Shown: piece after piece, positions 1-8,640 of the stretch
How the letters are laid out: every line of letters begins with the position of its first letter
Numbering within the stretch: position 1 is the first letter of the stretch
Source: Methylobacterium dankookense
GTDB lineage: Bacteria > Pseudomonadota > Alphaproteobacteria > Rhizobiales > Beijerinckiaceae
Length of the DNA: 54,962 nt
Reading direction: 5' to 3'
Assembly (NCBI RefSeq): GCF_902141855.1
Contig: NZ_CABFVH010000037.1
Location: forward strand, 1 to 54,962
Made by a program: the position numbers and the translations under genes
The notes under the pieces: generated by a model
Databases searched by the model: none
What the model was told of the DNA's origin: nothing
What the model saw: the letters and a program-made list of their open reading frames with translations, nothing else

Positions 1-281
1 GAGCCGGCTTTGCAACGTTGCGTTCAGGGCTCCGCGGCGTCCCGCGTCACCCCGACCGCGCCAGCCATGCCCCCGGCGGACAATCCGCGCGGGGCCGAAA
101 GCATATGCGAACCACGACAGGCCCCCTCTCCCGAACGGGAGAGGGACCCGCGCCCCGTCTGGAACCGTCGCTCCCCTCCCCGCAGAGGGGGCGACCCCGC
201 CGCCCCTTGCCAAAACCCCCCTGCCCCGCCAGCCAGGGCCTCGCGCAGGCTTCGCCGCCCGCGGATGCTGGAGCCCGCCCG
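1..281. other. Intergenic stretch at left edge
   Basis: I see no convincing gene here. It holds a short perfect inverted repeat at about 123-144 (CCCTCTCCC, 3-4 base loop, GGGAGAGGG), of the type scattered between genes elsewhere in this window (29935-29960). The upstream extension of the LysR reading frame through this stretch is Pro/Arg-rich and carries the repeat, so it is not treated as coding. Confidence 0.5.
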
Positions 282-1166
282 ATGATGCGCTTCGACCTCG
301 TGGACCTGTCCCTGTTCCGGCACGTGGTCGAGGCCGGGTCGATCACCCACGGGGCGGCGCGGGCGAACCTCGCGCTGGCCGCGGCCTCGACGCGCATCCG
401 CGGGCTGGAGGAGAGCCTGGGCGCCGCCCTCCTCACCCGCAACCGCCTCGGCGTCACCCCGACCCCGGCGGGCCGCGCCCTCCTCGCCCATGCGCGCGGC
501 CTGCTCGCGGCGATCGAGCGGATGCAGACCGAGCTCTCGGCCTTCTCGGGCGGCACGGTCGGGCAGATCCGGGTGCTCGCCAACACCAACGCCCTCACCG
601 AATTCCTGCCCGAGGCCCTCTCGGCCTATCTCGCGGCCAATCCCGGCGTCAGCGTCGACATCGACGAGCACACCTCGGACGAGATCGTCGGGCTGGTGGC
701 TGAGGGCGCGGCCGATCTCGGCATCCTGTCGGGCACCGTCGATACCGGCACGCTCCAGACCTACCCGTTCCGCAAGGACCGCTTCGTGGTGGTGGCCGGC
801 CACGGCCATCCGGTGGCGCGCCGGACCGCCCTCACCTTCGGCGAGGTGCTCGACCACGACCTCGTCGGCCTCGACCGCGCGAGTGCCATCACCCGGTTCC
901 TGGCCGAGCGCGCCGCCCGGATCGGCCGGGTGATGCGCCTGCGCGTGCAGCTGCGCGGCTTCGACGCGGTCTGCCGGCTGGCCGATGCCCGGGTCGGGCT
1001 CGGCATCGTACCCGAGAGCACGGCGCGCCGCGCCGCCCGCGGCCTCGACATCGCCGTGGTGCCCCTGGTCGACCCCTGGGCCGCCCGCGAGCTCACCCTG
1101 TGCCTGCGCGACCTCGAGGCGCTGCCCGCCTTCGCCCGGGACTTCGTCGCGCATCTGCGGGCGTGA
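282..1166 (+). CDS. LysR-family transcriptional regulator
   Basis: A 294-residue LysR-type regulator. The N-terminal 60 residues form the winged helix-turn-helix (begins MMRFDLVDLSLFRHVVEAGS, then a scanning helix rich in A/R/L followed by LEESLGAALLTRN), the rest the periplasmic-binding-protein-like effector domain. The start is placed at the double ATG 282/285 because the LysR fold begins there and the upstream extension is low-complexity repeat DNA. No divergent target gene is visible in the window, so the regulon and ligand are unknown. It is followed by a repeat element and converges on cutA. Confidence 0.85.
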   Translation: MMRFDLVDLSLFRHVVEAGSITHGAARANLALAAASTRIRGLEESLGAALLTRNRLGVTPTPAGRALLAHARGLLAAIERMQTELSAFSGGTVGQIRVLANTNALTEFLPEALSAYLAANPGVSVDIDEHTSDEIVGLVAEGAADLGILSGTVDTGTLQTYPFRKDRFVVVAGHGHPVARRTALTFGEVLDHDLVGLDRASAITRFLAERAARIGRVMRLRVQLRGFDAVCRLADARVGLGIVPESTARRAARGLDIAVVPLVDPWAARELTLCLRDLEALPAFARDFVAHLRA

Positions 1167-1292
1167 GATCCGGGATCCCAAAGGGGTCACCCCTTTGGCG
1201 GGTCCAGGGCGGAGCCCTGGTGGGGGAAGCCACCCTCAGGGCTTCGCCCCGAGACCCCACCAAGGGGATGATCCCCTTGGATCCTCGGGACT
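1167..1292. repeat. Composite palindromic intergenic repeat, copy 1
   Basis: A chain of hairpins between the convergent 3' ends of the LysR gene and cutA. The outer ones are CCAAAGGGGTCACCCCTTTGG (1178-1198, shown without further context) and a similar 21-base palindrome at 1260-1280; between them is CCAGGGCGGAGCCCTGG and the CAGGGCTTCGCCCCGA segment. The same chain recurs at 47976-48083. It probably doubles as a bidirectional terminator. Confidence 0.75.
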
Positions 1293-1613
1293 TCAGGCGC
1301 CGGTCTCGGAGAGGATCCAGGCCAGCGTGTCCGGGTCGGCCTCGGCGACGGGCAGGGGCAGGATGATCGGGGTCTCGTAGGGGTGGCGCGCCTTCAGGGC
1401 CGCGGCGAGCGGCTCGCGAAGCGAGTCCCGGCTTTTCACGATCGCCACCACCTCGGCGCCGCGCTCCACCGTGCCCTTCCAGGCATAGACCGAGCGCATT
1501 CCGGGCAGCACGTTCACGCAGGCGGCGAGGCGGTCGCGCACCAGGCCCTCGCCGATATCCAGCGCCGTCTCCGCATCGGCGAAGGTGGTATAGACCAGAA
1601 GCACGCGCTCCAT
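1293..1613 (-). CDS. cutA: CutA divalent cation tolerance protein
   Basis: 106 residues, the usual length of CutA1, a small trimeric ferredoxin-like cytosolic protein linked to copper tolerance whose molecular role is still debated. Family features visible: N-terminal beta strand VLLVYTTF, the DRLAACVNVLPGMRSVYAWKG segment region (conserved Cys, Y-W-G) and the C-terminal ARHPYETPIILPLPV strand with Glu/Thr/Pro. It is divergent from nadK with about 100 bases between the starts. Confidence 0.92.
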   Translation of the reverse strand: MERVLLVYTTFADAETALDIGEGLVRDRLAACVNVLPGMRSVYAWKGTVERGAEVVAIVKSRDSLREPLAAALKARHPYETPIILPLPVAEADPDTLAWILSETGA

Positions 1614-1712
1614 GCTATGGCTCTTCCTCGGTTGTTACGGGTCGTGAATGAGGCCCGGGTGGGAGCCGGCGTCAACGGGGCGCCTGGGTCGAGGGTTTCG
1701 GATCCGTCGGGC

Positions 1713-2477
1713 ATGCGCTTCCAGAAGATCGCCTTCATCGCGAGCCCGACCGCCGAGGCGCGGGCGGCCGCCGCCACCCTGATGCGCCGCTACGACCACG
1801 TGACGCCGGAAGAGGCGGACGTGGTGGTGGCGCTCGGCGGCGACGGCCTGATGCTGCAGGCCCTGCACCGCTTCATGGATGTCGGCAAGCCGATCTACGG
1901 GATGAACCGCGGCACCGTCGGCTTCCTGATGAACGAGTACCGCAACGACGACCTGCTGGAGCGCCTGGCGGCGTCCCATCGCAGCGTGGTCCACCCGCTC
2001 CTGATGCAGGCCGTGGACACCGAGGGGCGGGAGCACACCGCGCGGGCGATCAACGAGGTCTACCTGCTGCGCCAGACCCACCAGACCGCCAAGCTCCGGA
2101 TCTCGGTGGACGGCCATGTCCGGCTGGAGGAACTGATCGCCGACGGGGTGCTCTGCGCCACCGCCGCGGGCTCGACCGCCTACAACCTCTCGGTCGGCGG
2201 GCCGATCCTGCCGCTGCACGCCAGGCTTCTCGCCCTCACCCCGATCTCGGCCTTCCGGCCCCGGCGTTGGCGCGGGGCGCTGCTGCCCGATTACGCCCGC
2301 ATCCGCGTCGAGGTGCTGGAGGCGGCCCACCGCCCCGTCGCGGCGGTGGCCGACCACACCGAGTTCCGCCGCGTGCGCACCGTCGAGACCTGGCTCGACG
2401 AGGCCACCAACCTCGTCCTGCTCCACGATCCCGGTCACAGCCTCGACGAGCGCATCCTGCGCGAGCAGTTCGGGTAG
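1713..2477 (+). CDS. nadK: NAD kinase
   Basis: 254 residues. Phosphorylates NAD to NADP with ATP in the cytosol. The GGDG diphosphate-binding motif is in VVVALGGDGLMLQALHRF, followed by NRGTVGFLMNEY and the conserved Gly-rich ATAAGSTAYNLSVGGPIL segment of the catalytic core. The start is ATG 1713 (MRFQKIAFIA), which fits the family; the open frame extends upstream through the cutA promoter region, but that part does not resemble NAD kinase. It is followed 108 bases later by a glycosyltransferase on the same strand; a functional link is not evident. Confidence 0.93.
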   Translation: MRFQKIAFIASPTAEARAAAATLMRRYDHVTPEEADVVVALGGDGLMLQALHRFMDVGKPIYGMNRGTVGFLMNEYRNDDLLERLAASHRSVVHPLLMQAVDTEGREHTARAINEVYLLRQTHQTAKLRISVDGHVRLEELIADGVLCATAAGSTAYNLSVGGPILPLHARLLALTPISAFRPRRWRGALLPDYARIRVEVLEAAHRPVAAVADHTEFRRVRTVETWLDEATNLVLLHDPGHSLDERILREQFG

Positions 2478-2585
2478 GGCGGCGAGCCGGCCCGTTAACC
2501 CTCAATCTTTGCGGAGTCTTGAGCCGGATCCCGGAGGGTCGGCGGCAGGCCCGTCACGCGGGTCCCGCAGGCAGGATCCCGCTCC

Positions 2586-3860
2586 ATGCACGTCGTCCTC
2601 GTCGCCGACCACGCCTATATCAACGGCGGCCAGGCCAAGGTGGTGGTGGAGAGCGCGCTGGGACTGGCTTCCCGCGGCCATGCCGTCACCGTCTTCGCCG
2701 CAGTCGGGCCGGCCGATCCGCGGCTTGCGCAAGCCGGCATCGCGGTGGTGCTCACCGGCCAGACCGACGTCACCCGCACGAGCTCGCTCGCGCGGTTCGG
2801 CGTGCAATGGCTCTGGAACGGGCCGGCGGCGGCGCAGCTCCGCACGCTGCTCGCCGGGCTCGATCCGCGCGAGAGCGTGGTCCACGTCCATGGCTGGGCC
2901 AAGGCGCTCTCGCCCTCGATCGGGCCGGTGCTGCGCGCCTGCGGCCTGCCCGTGGTCTTCACCATGCACGAATACTATCTCGCCTGCCCGAATGGCGGCT
3001 TCTACGACTACCAGACCGCGGCGCCCTGCTCGCGCAAGCCCGGCTCGCTGTCCTGTATCGGCCACAACTGCGATTCGCGCAGCTACGCCCGCAAGCTGAT
3101 GCGCGTCGGCCGCCACTGGCTGATGCAGGAGACCGGCCTGCCCGAGAGCCCGCAGGCGATCATCACGATCAGCCGCCTGCAGCGGGAGGCGATCCTGCCC
3201 TATCTGCCGCGAGACGCGCGCTACGCCGAGGTCGGCAATCCGATCGATGCCGAGCCCCTCGGCCGCAAGGGCGCGGGAACACCCGGCGACTTCGTCTTCG
3301 TCGGCCGCATCTCGCCGGAGAAGGGCCCCCTCCTCTTCGCCGAGGCTGCGCGCCGGGCGGGGTTGCAGGCCGTCTTCGTCGGCGACGGGCCGCAGGCCGC
3401 CGAGATTGCGGAGCGCTACCCGGAAGCGCGCATGCTCGGCTGGAAGGACCCCGCCGAGGTCAAGACGCTGATGCGCGCCGCCCGCGCCCTGGTCTTCCCC
3501 TCCGTCTGGTACGAGGGCCAGCCGCTCACGGTGCTCGAATCCCTCGCCATGGGAACGCCGGTCATCGTCAGCGACGTCTGCGCCGGCCGCGAGGCGGTGC
3601 GGGACGGGGTGAGCGGCCTCTGGTTCCGCTCCGGCGACCCGGACGCGCTGGCCGCCTCGCTCCGCCGCCTCGCCGACGATTCCACCGCCCGGAGCATGGC
3701 GGATGCGGCCTACGACCTGTTCTGGGCCGATCCTCTCACCCTCGACCGGCATCTCGACGGGCTGGAGGGCGTCTACGAGGGCGTGCTGCGGGCCGATCCG
3801 GCGGCGGCGCCCGCAGGCGACCGGGCCCCCGTGGCGGCCCTCGGTCCCGCCCTGCGCTGA
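2586..3860 (+). CDS. Glycosyltransferase family 4
   Basis: 424-residue GT-B glycosyltransferase. The N-terminal acceptor domain has HVHGWAKAL and a Cys-rich patch around residues 136-160 (YYLACPNGGF, then three more Cys up to GHNCD). The C-terminal donor domain starts near FVFVGRISPEKGPLLFAEA and carries the E-x7-E motif (EGQPLTVLE) used for sugar nucleotide binding. Known family role: transfer of hexose from an activated sugar to a surface glycan or lipid; the acceptor cannot be told. It is a single gene between nadK and the repeat at 3873. Confidence 0.88.
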   Translation: MHVVLVADHAYINGGQAKVVVESALGLASRGHAVTVFAAVGPADPRLAQAGIAVVLTGQTDVTRTSSLARFGVQWLWNGPAAAQLRTLLAGLDPRESVVHVHGWAKALSPSIGPVLRACGLPVVFTMHEYYLACPNGGFYDYQTAAPCSRKPGSLSCIGHNCDSRSYARKLMRVGRHWLMQETGLPESPQAIITISRLQREAILPYLPRDARYAEVGNPIDAEPLGRKGAGTPGDFVFVGRISPEKGPLLFAEAARRAGLQAVFVGDGPQAAEIAERYPEARMLGWKDPAEVKTLMRAARALVFPSVWYEGQPLTVLESLAMGTPVIVSDVCAGREAVRDGVSGLWFRSGDPDALAASLRRLADDSTARSMADAAYDLFWADPLTLDRHLDGLEGVYEGVLRADPAAAPAGDRAPVAALGPALR

Positions 3861-3872
3861 GATCCTCGTCTC

Positions 3873-3923
3873 GACGCGCTCTCTTGCGCCGAACCGGTGT
3901 CCATTTCGGCTTGAGAGCGCTCT
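3873..3923. repeat. Type A palindromic repeat (Methylobacterium-like REP)
   Basis: An imperfect stem-loop: GCGCTCTCTTGCGCCGAA pairs with TTCGGCTTGAGAGCGC around an ACCGGT-containing loop. Related copies occur at 7271-7320, 42481-42517 and 46593-46642. It lies between the 3' ends of the GT4 gene and the KS gene and overlaps the last codons of the KS by a base or two. Confidence 0.75.
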
Positions 3924-5049
3924 AAGCCGCCAGGACCCGCAGGACGCCCTCGCCGCGACGATGGCCGATCGCGGTGACCGCGACCTCGCCGAGGCCGCGC
4001 TCGGCCACCAGGGCGGCGGCGAGCGCCGCGCCGAAGGGGGCGGTGACCTCGAGCCCGTGGCCGATCAGGTCGCCGAGGGCGCGGATCGGCGCGCCGGGAG
4101 CGAGCCGGGCGAGCGCCTCCGCCTCCTCGGCGGTGACCGATGCGACGCCGGTGGCGCCGGAGAGTACCGCTTCCGGCTTCGCGACGCCGGCCTGGCCCCA
4201 GAGCGTTTCGAGGCTGGCGCCCGCGCTGCCCGGGCCGCGCCGGGTCAGGTCGCTCGCCACCGGGGCGAGGCGGGCGAGCGCCCGGGCGCCCCGGGCGGCG
4301 GCCGTCTCGGCGGCCTCCAGCATCAGGAAGGCGGCGCAGCTTCCCAGGATGAAGCCCGGCGTATCCGCGCGCTCGAAGACCGGCGCGTAGGCGCCGCGGC
4401 GCAGGTAGCCGCCCATCTCGTGGATCACGAGCACGTCGGGCCGCTCGGCATTGTAGGAGCCGCCGACCAGCACCGCGTCGATCTGGCCGGAGGCCACCCG
4501 CGCGGCGCCGATGCGCAGCGCGTCGACGCCGGCCGCCTCCTCGCCCATGAAGGTGCGCGAGGCGCCCGTGACCCCGTGCACGATGGCGATGTTGCCGGCG
4601 AGCAGGTTGGAGAGCTGGGCCAGGAACAGGGTCGGGCGCAGATCGTTCTGCAGCCGCTCGTTCAGGTAGGGGCCGGCCTCGTTCGTCCCGCGCAGGCCGG
4701 TCAGGATCGCTCCGTCCACTGCGTAGTCGCGCTCGCCGCCGCCGGCCGAGACCACGAGGTGCAGGCCCTGCTTGAAGGCGGCGTCGTCCTTCACGCCGGC
4801 CGCGTCGAGGGCGAGCCCCGCCGCATAGACGCCGAGGCGCTGCCACGGCTCCATCTGCCGCTGGTCGGACTTCTTCGGGATCTGCCCGTCCCAGGTCAGC
4901 GCGGGCGCGGGATGGACAGGATAGGGCGCGAAGCGCTCCGCATCGGTCGGCGGCGCGCCGCCCGCATCGTAGGCGGCGAGATGGGCGGAGACCCCCTCGC
5001 CGGCGCAGGAGACGAGGCCGAGGCCCGTGACGACGACGTCCCGGCTCAC
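3922..5049 (-). CDS. Beta-ketoacyl synthase homologue without catalytic Cys (FabF2-XL / chain-length-factor-like)
   Basis: 375 residues with the thiolase fold of KAS II. Aligned by eye with E. coli FabF from NLLAGNIAIVHG to LVGGS without gaps, the nucleophile Cys163 falls on Glu171 (FMGEEAAG), and His303 falls on a Gly (VLSGATGV), while His340 is retained (IGHGLEVTAP). Thus two of three catalytic residues are missing, as in the KS-beta (chain length factor) partners of type II systems. It follows fabZ with a 4-base ATGA overlap and acpXL, which are part of the rhizobial cluster for the 27-OH-C28 lipid A acyl chain. The expected active partner (FabF1-XL) and lpxXL are not next to it. Inference: a non-catalytic partner of a KS encoded elsewhere. 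Confidence 0.8.
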   Translation of the reverse strand: MSRDVVVTGLGLVSCAGEGVSAHLAAYDAGGAPPTDAERFAPYPVHPAPALTWDGQIPKKSDQRQMEPWQRLGVYAAGLALDAAGVKDDAAFKQGLHLVVSAGGGERDYAVDGAILTGLRGTNEAGPYLNERLQNDLRPTLFLAQLSNLLAGNIAIVHGVTGASRTFMGEEAAGVDALRIGAARVASGQIDAVLVGGSYNAERPDVLVIHEMGGYLRRGAYAPVFERADTPGFILGSCAAFLMLEAAETAAARGARALARLAPVASDLTRRGPGSAGASLETLWGQAGVAKPEAVLSGATGVASVTAEEAEALARLAPGAPIRALGDLIGHGLEVTAPFGAALAAALVAERGLGEVAVTAIGHRRGEGVLRVLAA

Positions 5050-5510
5050 GCGGCGGCTCCGTCGAGAAGCCCGATGCTGCGGGCGCGCTCGCGCATCGGT
5101 GCGTCGAGCCCATTCGGGAAGGGCATGGTGCGGAAGCGCAGCTCCGCGTCGGCGAGCGCCTTGCCCTCGACCCGGATCGCCGCCTTGGTCACCGCGTAGC
5201 CGGAGCCGTCATGCACGAGGCTCGCCTCCACGGTGAGCTCGGCCCCGGGGCCGACGAAGTTGCGGAAGCGCGCCTTGTCCACCGCCATCAGGAAGGGCAT
5301 CGACGCGAAGTCGAGATGGGCCAGGATCAGGTAGCCGGAGGCCTGCGCCATGGTCTCGGTGAGCAGGACGCCCGGCACCAGCGGGTAGCCGGGGAAATGG
5401 CCCTCGAAGACCGGGCTCGCCTCGGGCACCCGGGCCAGCGCCTCGATCCGTCCCGCCGCCCGGTCGAGATGCCGGACGGAATCGATCATCTCGAAATATT
5501 CGAGGCGCAT
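5046..5510 (-). CDS. 3-hydroxyacyl-ACP dehydratase, FabZ-like (lipid A VLCFA cluster)
   Basis: 154-residue hotdog-fold dehydratase. The catalytic pair is present: His in GHFPGYPLVPGVLL and Glu in LLTETMAQASGY. It removes water from 3-hydroxyacyl-ACP during elongation. Between acpXL (34 bases upstream) and the KS-like gene (4-base overlap), it matches the fabZXL position of the very-long-chain fatty acid cluster rather than the housekeeping fabZ that normally sits with lpxD/lpxA. Start ATG 5510 (MRLEYFEMID). Confidence 0.88.
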   Translation of the reverse strand: MRLEYFEMIDSVRHLDRAAGRIEALARVPEASPVFEGHFPGYPLVPGVLLTETMAQASGYLILAHLDFASMPFLMAVDKARFRNFVGPGAELTVEASLVHDGSGYAVTKAAIRVEGKALADAELRFRTMPFPNGLDAPMRERARSIGLLDGAAA

Positions 5511-5544
5511 GGCAGGACTTCTGGCAAGGATGGTCGGCCGGGAA

Positions 5545-5853
5545 TCAGGCCTTGGCGGCCTTCTCGGCCACCAGGGCGTCGATGCGGGCGCAGAGGTTCT
5601 TCAGCACGAAGTACTCCTCGGCCGGGACCTTGCCCTCGTTGACCTCCTGGGTCCAGCGCTCCAGCGGCAGCTTGATCCCGAAGGCCTTGTCCACCGCGAA
5701 GGCGATGTCGAGGAAGGCGAGGCTGTCGATGCCGAGGTCGTCGATGGCGTGGCTCTCGGGCGTGATCTTCTCGCGCGGGATGTCGGCGGTCTCGGCTATG
5801 ATGTCGGCCACGCGCTCGAAGGTGGCCGTGCTGCCGGTTTGGGGCTCAGACAT
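5545..5853 (-). CDS. acpXL: Acyl carrier protein AcpXL
   Basis: 102 residues, longer than housekeeping AcpP (about 78) and in line with AcpXL, the carrier for the very-long-chain hydroxy fatty acid transferred to lipid A in Hyphomicrobiales. The phosphopantetheine Ser is Ser44 in DDLGIDSLAFLDIAF. The C-terminus (EVNEGKVPAEEYFVLKNL) is typical of AcpXL. Start ATG 5853 is preferred; the frame stays open upstream but becomes Arg/Pro-rich. First gene of the three-gene acpXL-fabZ-KS operon. Confidence 0.9.
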   Translation of the reverse strand: MSEPQTGSTATFERVADIIAETADIPREKITPESHAIDDLGIDSLAFLDIAFAVDKAFGIKLPLERWTQEVNEGKVPAEEYFVLKNLCARIDALVAEKAAKA

Positions 5854-6092
5854 GCGTTCTCGCCGACTCTCATCGTTCTGACGCCGCGACGGGGCCGGCA
5901 TGGCGGTCGGCGCCGGGGCCGGCGCCCCCGTCCGGGCGAGCCGTCGCGGTGCAGGGCCTCGCGGGAGGGCCCTTCGGATGGGCGCGACCTCTACACGAGG
6001 GGGTCCGGACGGGCAACCGTGTCGGTTTCGTGAAGAGGGGATCGGCGCTCCCCGCTCTCCCCGCCATTCCAGGCGGCCGGGAGGCGTCCTAG

Positions 6093-7250
6093 ATGAGCGA
6101 TCGTTCAGTGGAGGCGTATCCCGTGGATCTCGTGCGGCGCGACGTGGCCGAGCCGGGCCTGCCGGCGGAGCGGGATCCCGGTGCGGCGGCCCCGACCGAG
6201 AGCCCGCGCGCGCAGGGGGCCGCGCGCGTCGCCCTCGTCCTGGCGCTGGCGGTGCTCGGCCTGTGGATCCTGCGCGAGTTCCTGCCGGCGCTGGCCTGGG
6301 CGGTGGTGCTGGCGATCGCGCTGGGGCCGCTTTACGACCGTGCCGAGCGCCGCCTGCCGCGCGACCGGCACAACCTCCTGCTCCCCGGCCTCGCCACGCT
6401 GCTCGTCGCCCTCGTCTTCCTGGTGCCCCTCGTCGTCCTCGCCGTGCAGGCGGCGCGCGAGGCGCACGACGTGATCGCGTTCGCCCGCACCGCCCAGCGC
6501 GAGGGCATCCCGGCCCCGGACTTCCTGAACCGCCTGCCCTTCGGCGCCGAACAGGCCAGGGCATGGTGGACCGATACGCTCGGCCATCCGGAGGCGGCCT
6601 CGGACCTGCTCCACCGCTTCGACGCGGGCCGCGCCGCCGGGCTCTCGCGCAATCTCGGCCGGGAGGTGGTGCACCGTGCCGTGCTGTTCGGCTTCAGCCT
6701 CGTCGCCCTGTTCTTCCTGTTCCGCGACCGCGACACGGTGCGGAATCAGGCGCTCACCGCCTGCAACCGCCTGTTCGGGCGGCGCGGCGAGCGGGTCGGC
6801 CGGCAGATGGTGGCCTCGGTCCACGGCACGGTGGACGGGCTGGTCCTCGTCGGCCTCGGCGAGGGCGTGCTGCTCGGGCTGGTCTACGTCTTCGCGGGGG
6901 TGCCGCACCCGGTCCTGTTCGGCGCCTTCACTGCGGTCGCCGCGATGATCCCTTTCGGCGCGCCCGTCGCCTTCGGCCTCGCGGCGCTGCTCGTCCTGGC
7001 CCAGGGGCAGACGGTGGCGGCCCTGGTGATCGTCGGGGCTGGCCTCGTCGTCACCTTCGTGGCCGACCACTTCGTGCGCCCCGTGCTGATCGGGGGCACG
7101 ACCAAGCTGCCCTTCCTCTGGGTGCTGCTCGGCATCCTCGGCGGTGTCGAGAGCTTCGGGCTCCTCGGCCTCTTCGTCGGGCCGGCGGTGATGGCGGCCC
7201 TCATGCTGCTGTGGCGGGACTTCACGGAGGGCCCCGAGCGGGCGGGATAG
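6093..7250 (+). CDS. AI-2E family (PerM-like) permease
   Basis: 385-residue inner membrane protein of the AI-2E/PerM family with an N-terminal pair of helices (about residues 45-90), a loop with amphipathic segments, and the C-terminal helices that include VYVFAGVPHPVLFGAFTAV and the IPFGAPVAFGLAAL segment. Members export or exchange small solutes (including Na+/H+ antiport in some), so a substrate cannot be assigned. A second member of the family is at 37700-38797. It is divergent from acpXL. Confidence 0.85.
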   Translation: MSDRSVEAYPVDLVRRDVAEPGLPAERDPGAAAPTESPRAQGAARVALVLALAVLGLWILREFLPALAWAVVLAIALGPLYDRAERRLPRDRHNLLLPGLATLLVALVFLVPLVVLAVQAAREAHDVIAFARTAQREGIPAPDFLNRLPFGAEQARAWWTDTLGHPEAASDLLHRFDAGRAAGLSRNLGREVVHRAVLFGFSLVALFFLFRDRDTVRNQALTACNRLFGRRGERVGRQMVASVHGTVDGLVLVGLGEGVLLGLVYVFAGVPHPVLFGAFTAVAAMIPFGAPVAFGLAALLVLAQGQTVAALVIVGAGLVVTFVADHFVRPVLIGGTTKLPFLWVLLGILGGVESFGLLGLFVGPAVMAALMLLWRDFTEGPERAG

Positions 7251-7270
7251 GTGCCCTCTCACCTTGTTGC

Positions 7271-7320
7271 GACGCGCTCTCTTTCGCCGAACCGGTATCC
7301 GCTTCGGCTAAGAGCGCCCT
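7271..7320. repeat. Type A palindromic repeat
   Basis: Same element as at 3873: GACGCGCTCTCTTTCGCCGA, then ACCGGTATCCGCTTCGGC and AGAGCGC. It lies between the convergent permease and L,D-transpeptidase genes and may act as a bidirectional terminator. Confidence 0.75.
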
Positions 7321-7957
7321 ACACCCGGTACTTGCCGTTCCGCTTCACCAGGACCCGCGTGCCCACGGGCACGCGCTCGAAGAGGTCGACGATGTCCTCG
7401 TTGAGCATGCGGACGCAGCCCGAGGACATCTGCTCGCCGATGCTCCAGGGCTCGTTGGTGCCGTGGATGCGGAACAGGATGTCGCGGTCGCCCTGGTAGA
7501 GATAGAGCGCGCGCGCGCCGAGCGGGTTGTCGACGCCGCCCTTGCGGGTGCGCGGCAGGTCGGGGTTGAGCGAGACCATGGTCGTGGTCGGGCTCCAGTC
7601 CGGCCAGACGCCCTTGCGCCCGACCCGGGCCTCGCCCTTCCAGGAGAAGCCGAGCTTGCCCACGCCGACGCCGTAGCGGACCGCGCTGCCCTCGGCCTGG
7701 ACCAGGGTGAGCTGGCGCTCGTCGATGTCGACCACGATGGTGCCGGGCTTCTCGGGGCCGGTATAGCTCACGATCTGCCGGCGGTATTTCGGGTCGAGCC
7801 GGCCGGTATCGACCAGGGGCACGTCGTAGGGCTTGTCGGGCTTCGTGCCGATGTACCAGGCCGCCTCTTCGTCGGCCGCCGACACCTGCACGGGGCCGCG
7901 GCTCTGCTGGCAGGCCGCGAGCGGCACGACGGCGAGAAGGGTGCGGCGGGTCGGCAT
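7319..7957 (-). CDS. L,D-transpeptidase, predicted lipoprotein
   Basis: 212 residues with a YkuD catalytic domain. The motif HGTNEPWSIGEQMSSGCVRM gives His165 and the nucleophile Cys181. The N-terminus MPTRRTLLAVVPLAACQQS has a basic start, a short hydrophobic core and a lipobox (LAAC, Cys16), so it is probably a lipid-anchored periplasmic enzyme. Known role of the family: 3-3 cross-links in peptidoglycan, or attachment of outer membrane proteins to it. Single gene; several such paralogues are usual in this order. Confidence 0.9.
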   Translation of the reverse strand: MPTRRTLLAVVPLAACQQSRGPVQVSAADEEAAWYIGTKPDKPYDVPLVDTGRLDPKYRRQIVSYTGPEKPGTIVVDIDERQLTLVQAEGSAVRYGVGVGKLGFSWKGEARVGRKGVWPDWSPTTTMVSLNPDLPRTRKGGVDNPLGARALYLYQGDRDILFRIHGTNEPWSIGEQMSSGCVRMLNEDIVDLFERVPVGTRVLVKRNGKYRV

Positions 7958-8180
7958 GAAAGGGTCCCTGGGGCTGGTCTCGTCCTTCGCGCGGGCCGCC
8001 CGCGGGCCGGCTCCGGCCCGCCCGGACGGGGCGCGTCAAGGGCCCTGACTACCCTCTGACCCCCGGCCGCGATGTAGCTTTTGGGTCGCAGGCCCCGGTG
8101 AAGCGCCGGACGCACCTTGGCCGCGCCGCGCCCGTTCTCGCGCCCTATCTTGTCCGGACGGAACGAGCCGGAGAGCCGCC

Positions 8181-8630
8181 ATGCCCGATGTCGAGACCTT
8201 GCCAGAGGGGGAGCCCGCCCTGCCCGCGACCGAGATCCCGACCCGGCCGGCGATCCATCTCGACCATTGCGTCATCCATGTCACCGAGTGGGCGCGCTCC
8301 ACCGCTTTCTACCGGGACGTGCTCGGAGCGGAGGTGATCGAGCGCGGCGCGGCCGTCGCCTTCCGCTTCGGCGGCATACAGCTCAATTGCCACGGGCCGG
8401 GCGTCGTCGCCGAGCCGCTCGCCGCCAAGCCCGTGAGCCCGGGCGGCAGCGATCTCTGCTTCCGCTGGCCCGGTACCCTTGAGGAGGCGATGGCGCATCT
8501 CGCCCGCCACGGCGTGCCGGTGGAGCGCGGGCCCGTGGGGCGCAACGGTGCGGCGGGTCCCGGCATCAGCGTCTATTTCCGCGATCCCGACGGCTCGCTG
8601 ATGGAGTTCATCACCTATGAAGGCGGGTGA
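8181..8630 (+). CDS. VOC (glyoxalase/bleomycin resistance) family protein
   Basis: 149 residues with the paired beta-alpha-beta-beta-beta modules of the vicinal oxygen chelate fold: HLDHCVIHVTEWARSTAFYR at the start and the closing strand YFRDPDGSLMEFITY. The metal ligand candidates are His in LDHCVIH and Glu in LMEFI. Substrate is not predictable from sequence (dioxygenase, glyoxalase or resistance protein). Start ATG 8181 is preceded by CCGGAGAG. Confidence 0.85.
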   Translation: MPDVETLPEGEPALPATEIPTRPAIHLDHCVIHVTEWARSTAFYRDVLGAEVIERGAAVAFRFGGIQLNCHGPGVVAEPLAAKPVSPGGSDLCFRWPGTLEEAMAHLARHGVPVERGPVGRNGAAGPGISVYFRDPDGSLMEFITYEGG

Positions 8631-8640
8631 CGGGCGCCCT

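Noticed and set aside
3773..5199. Open frames of 446-498 codons on both strands across the KS and fabZ genes
   Set aside because: They are shadows of the true genes: Arg/Gly/Pro-rich translations without motifs, a result of the high GC third positions.
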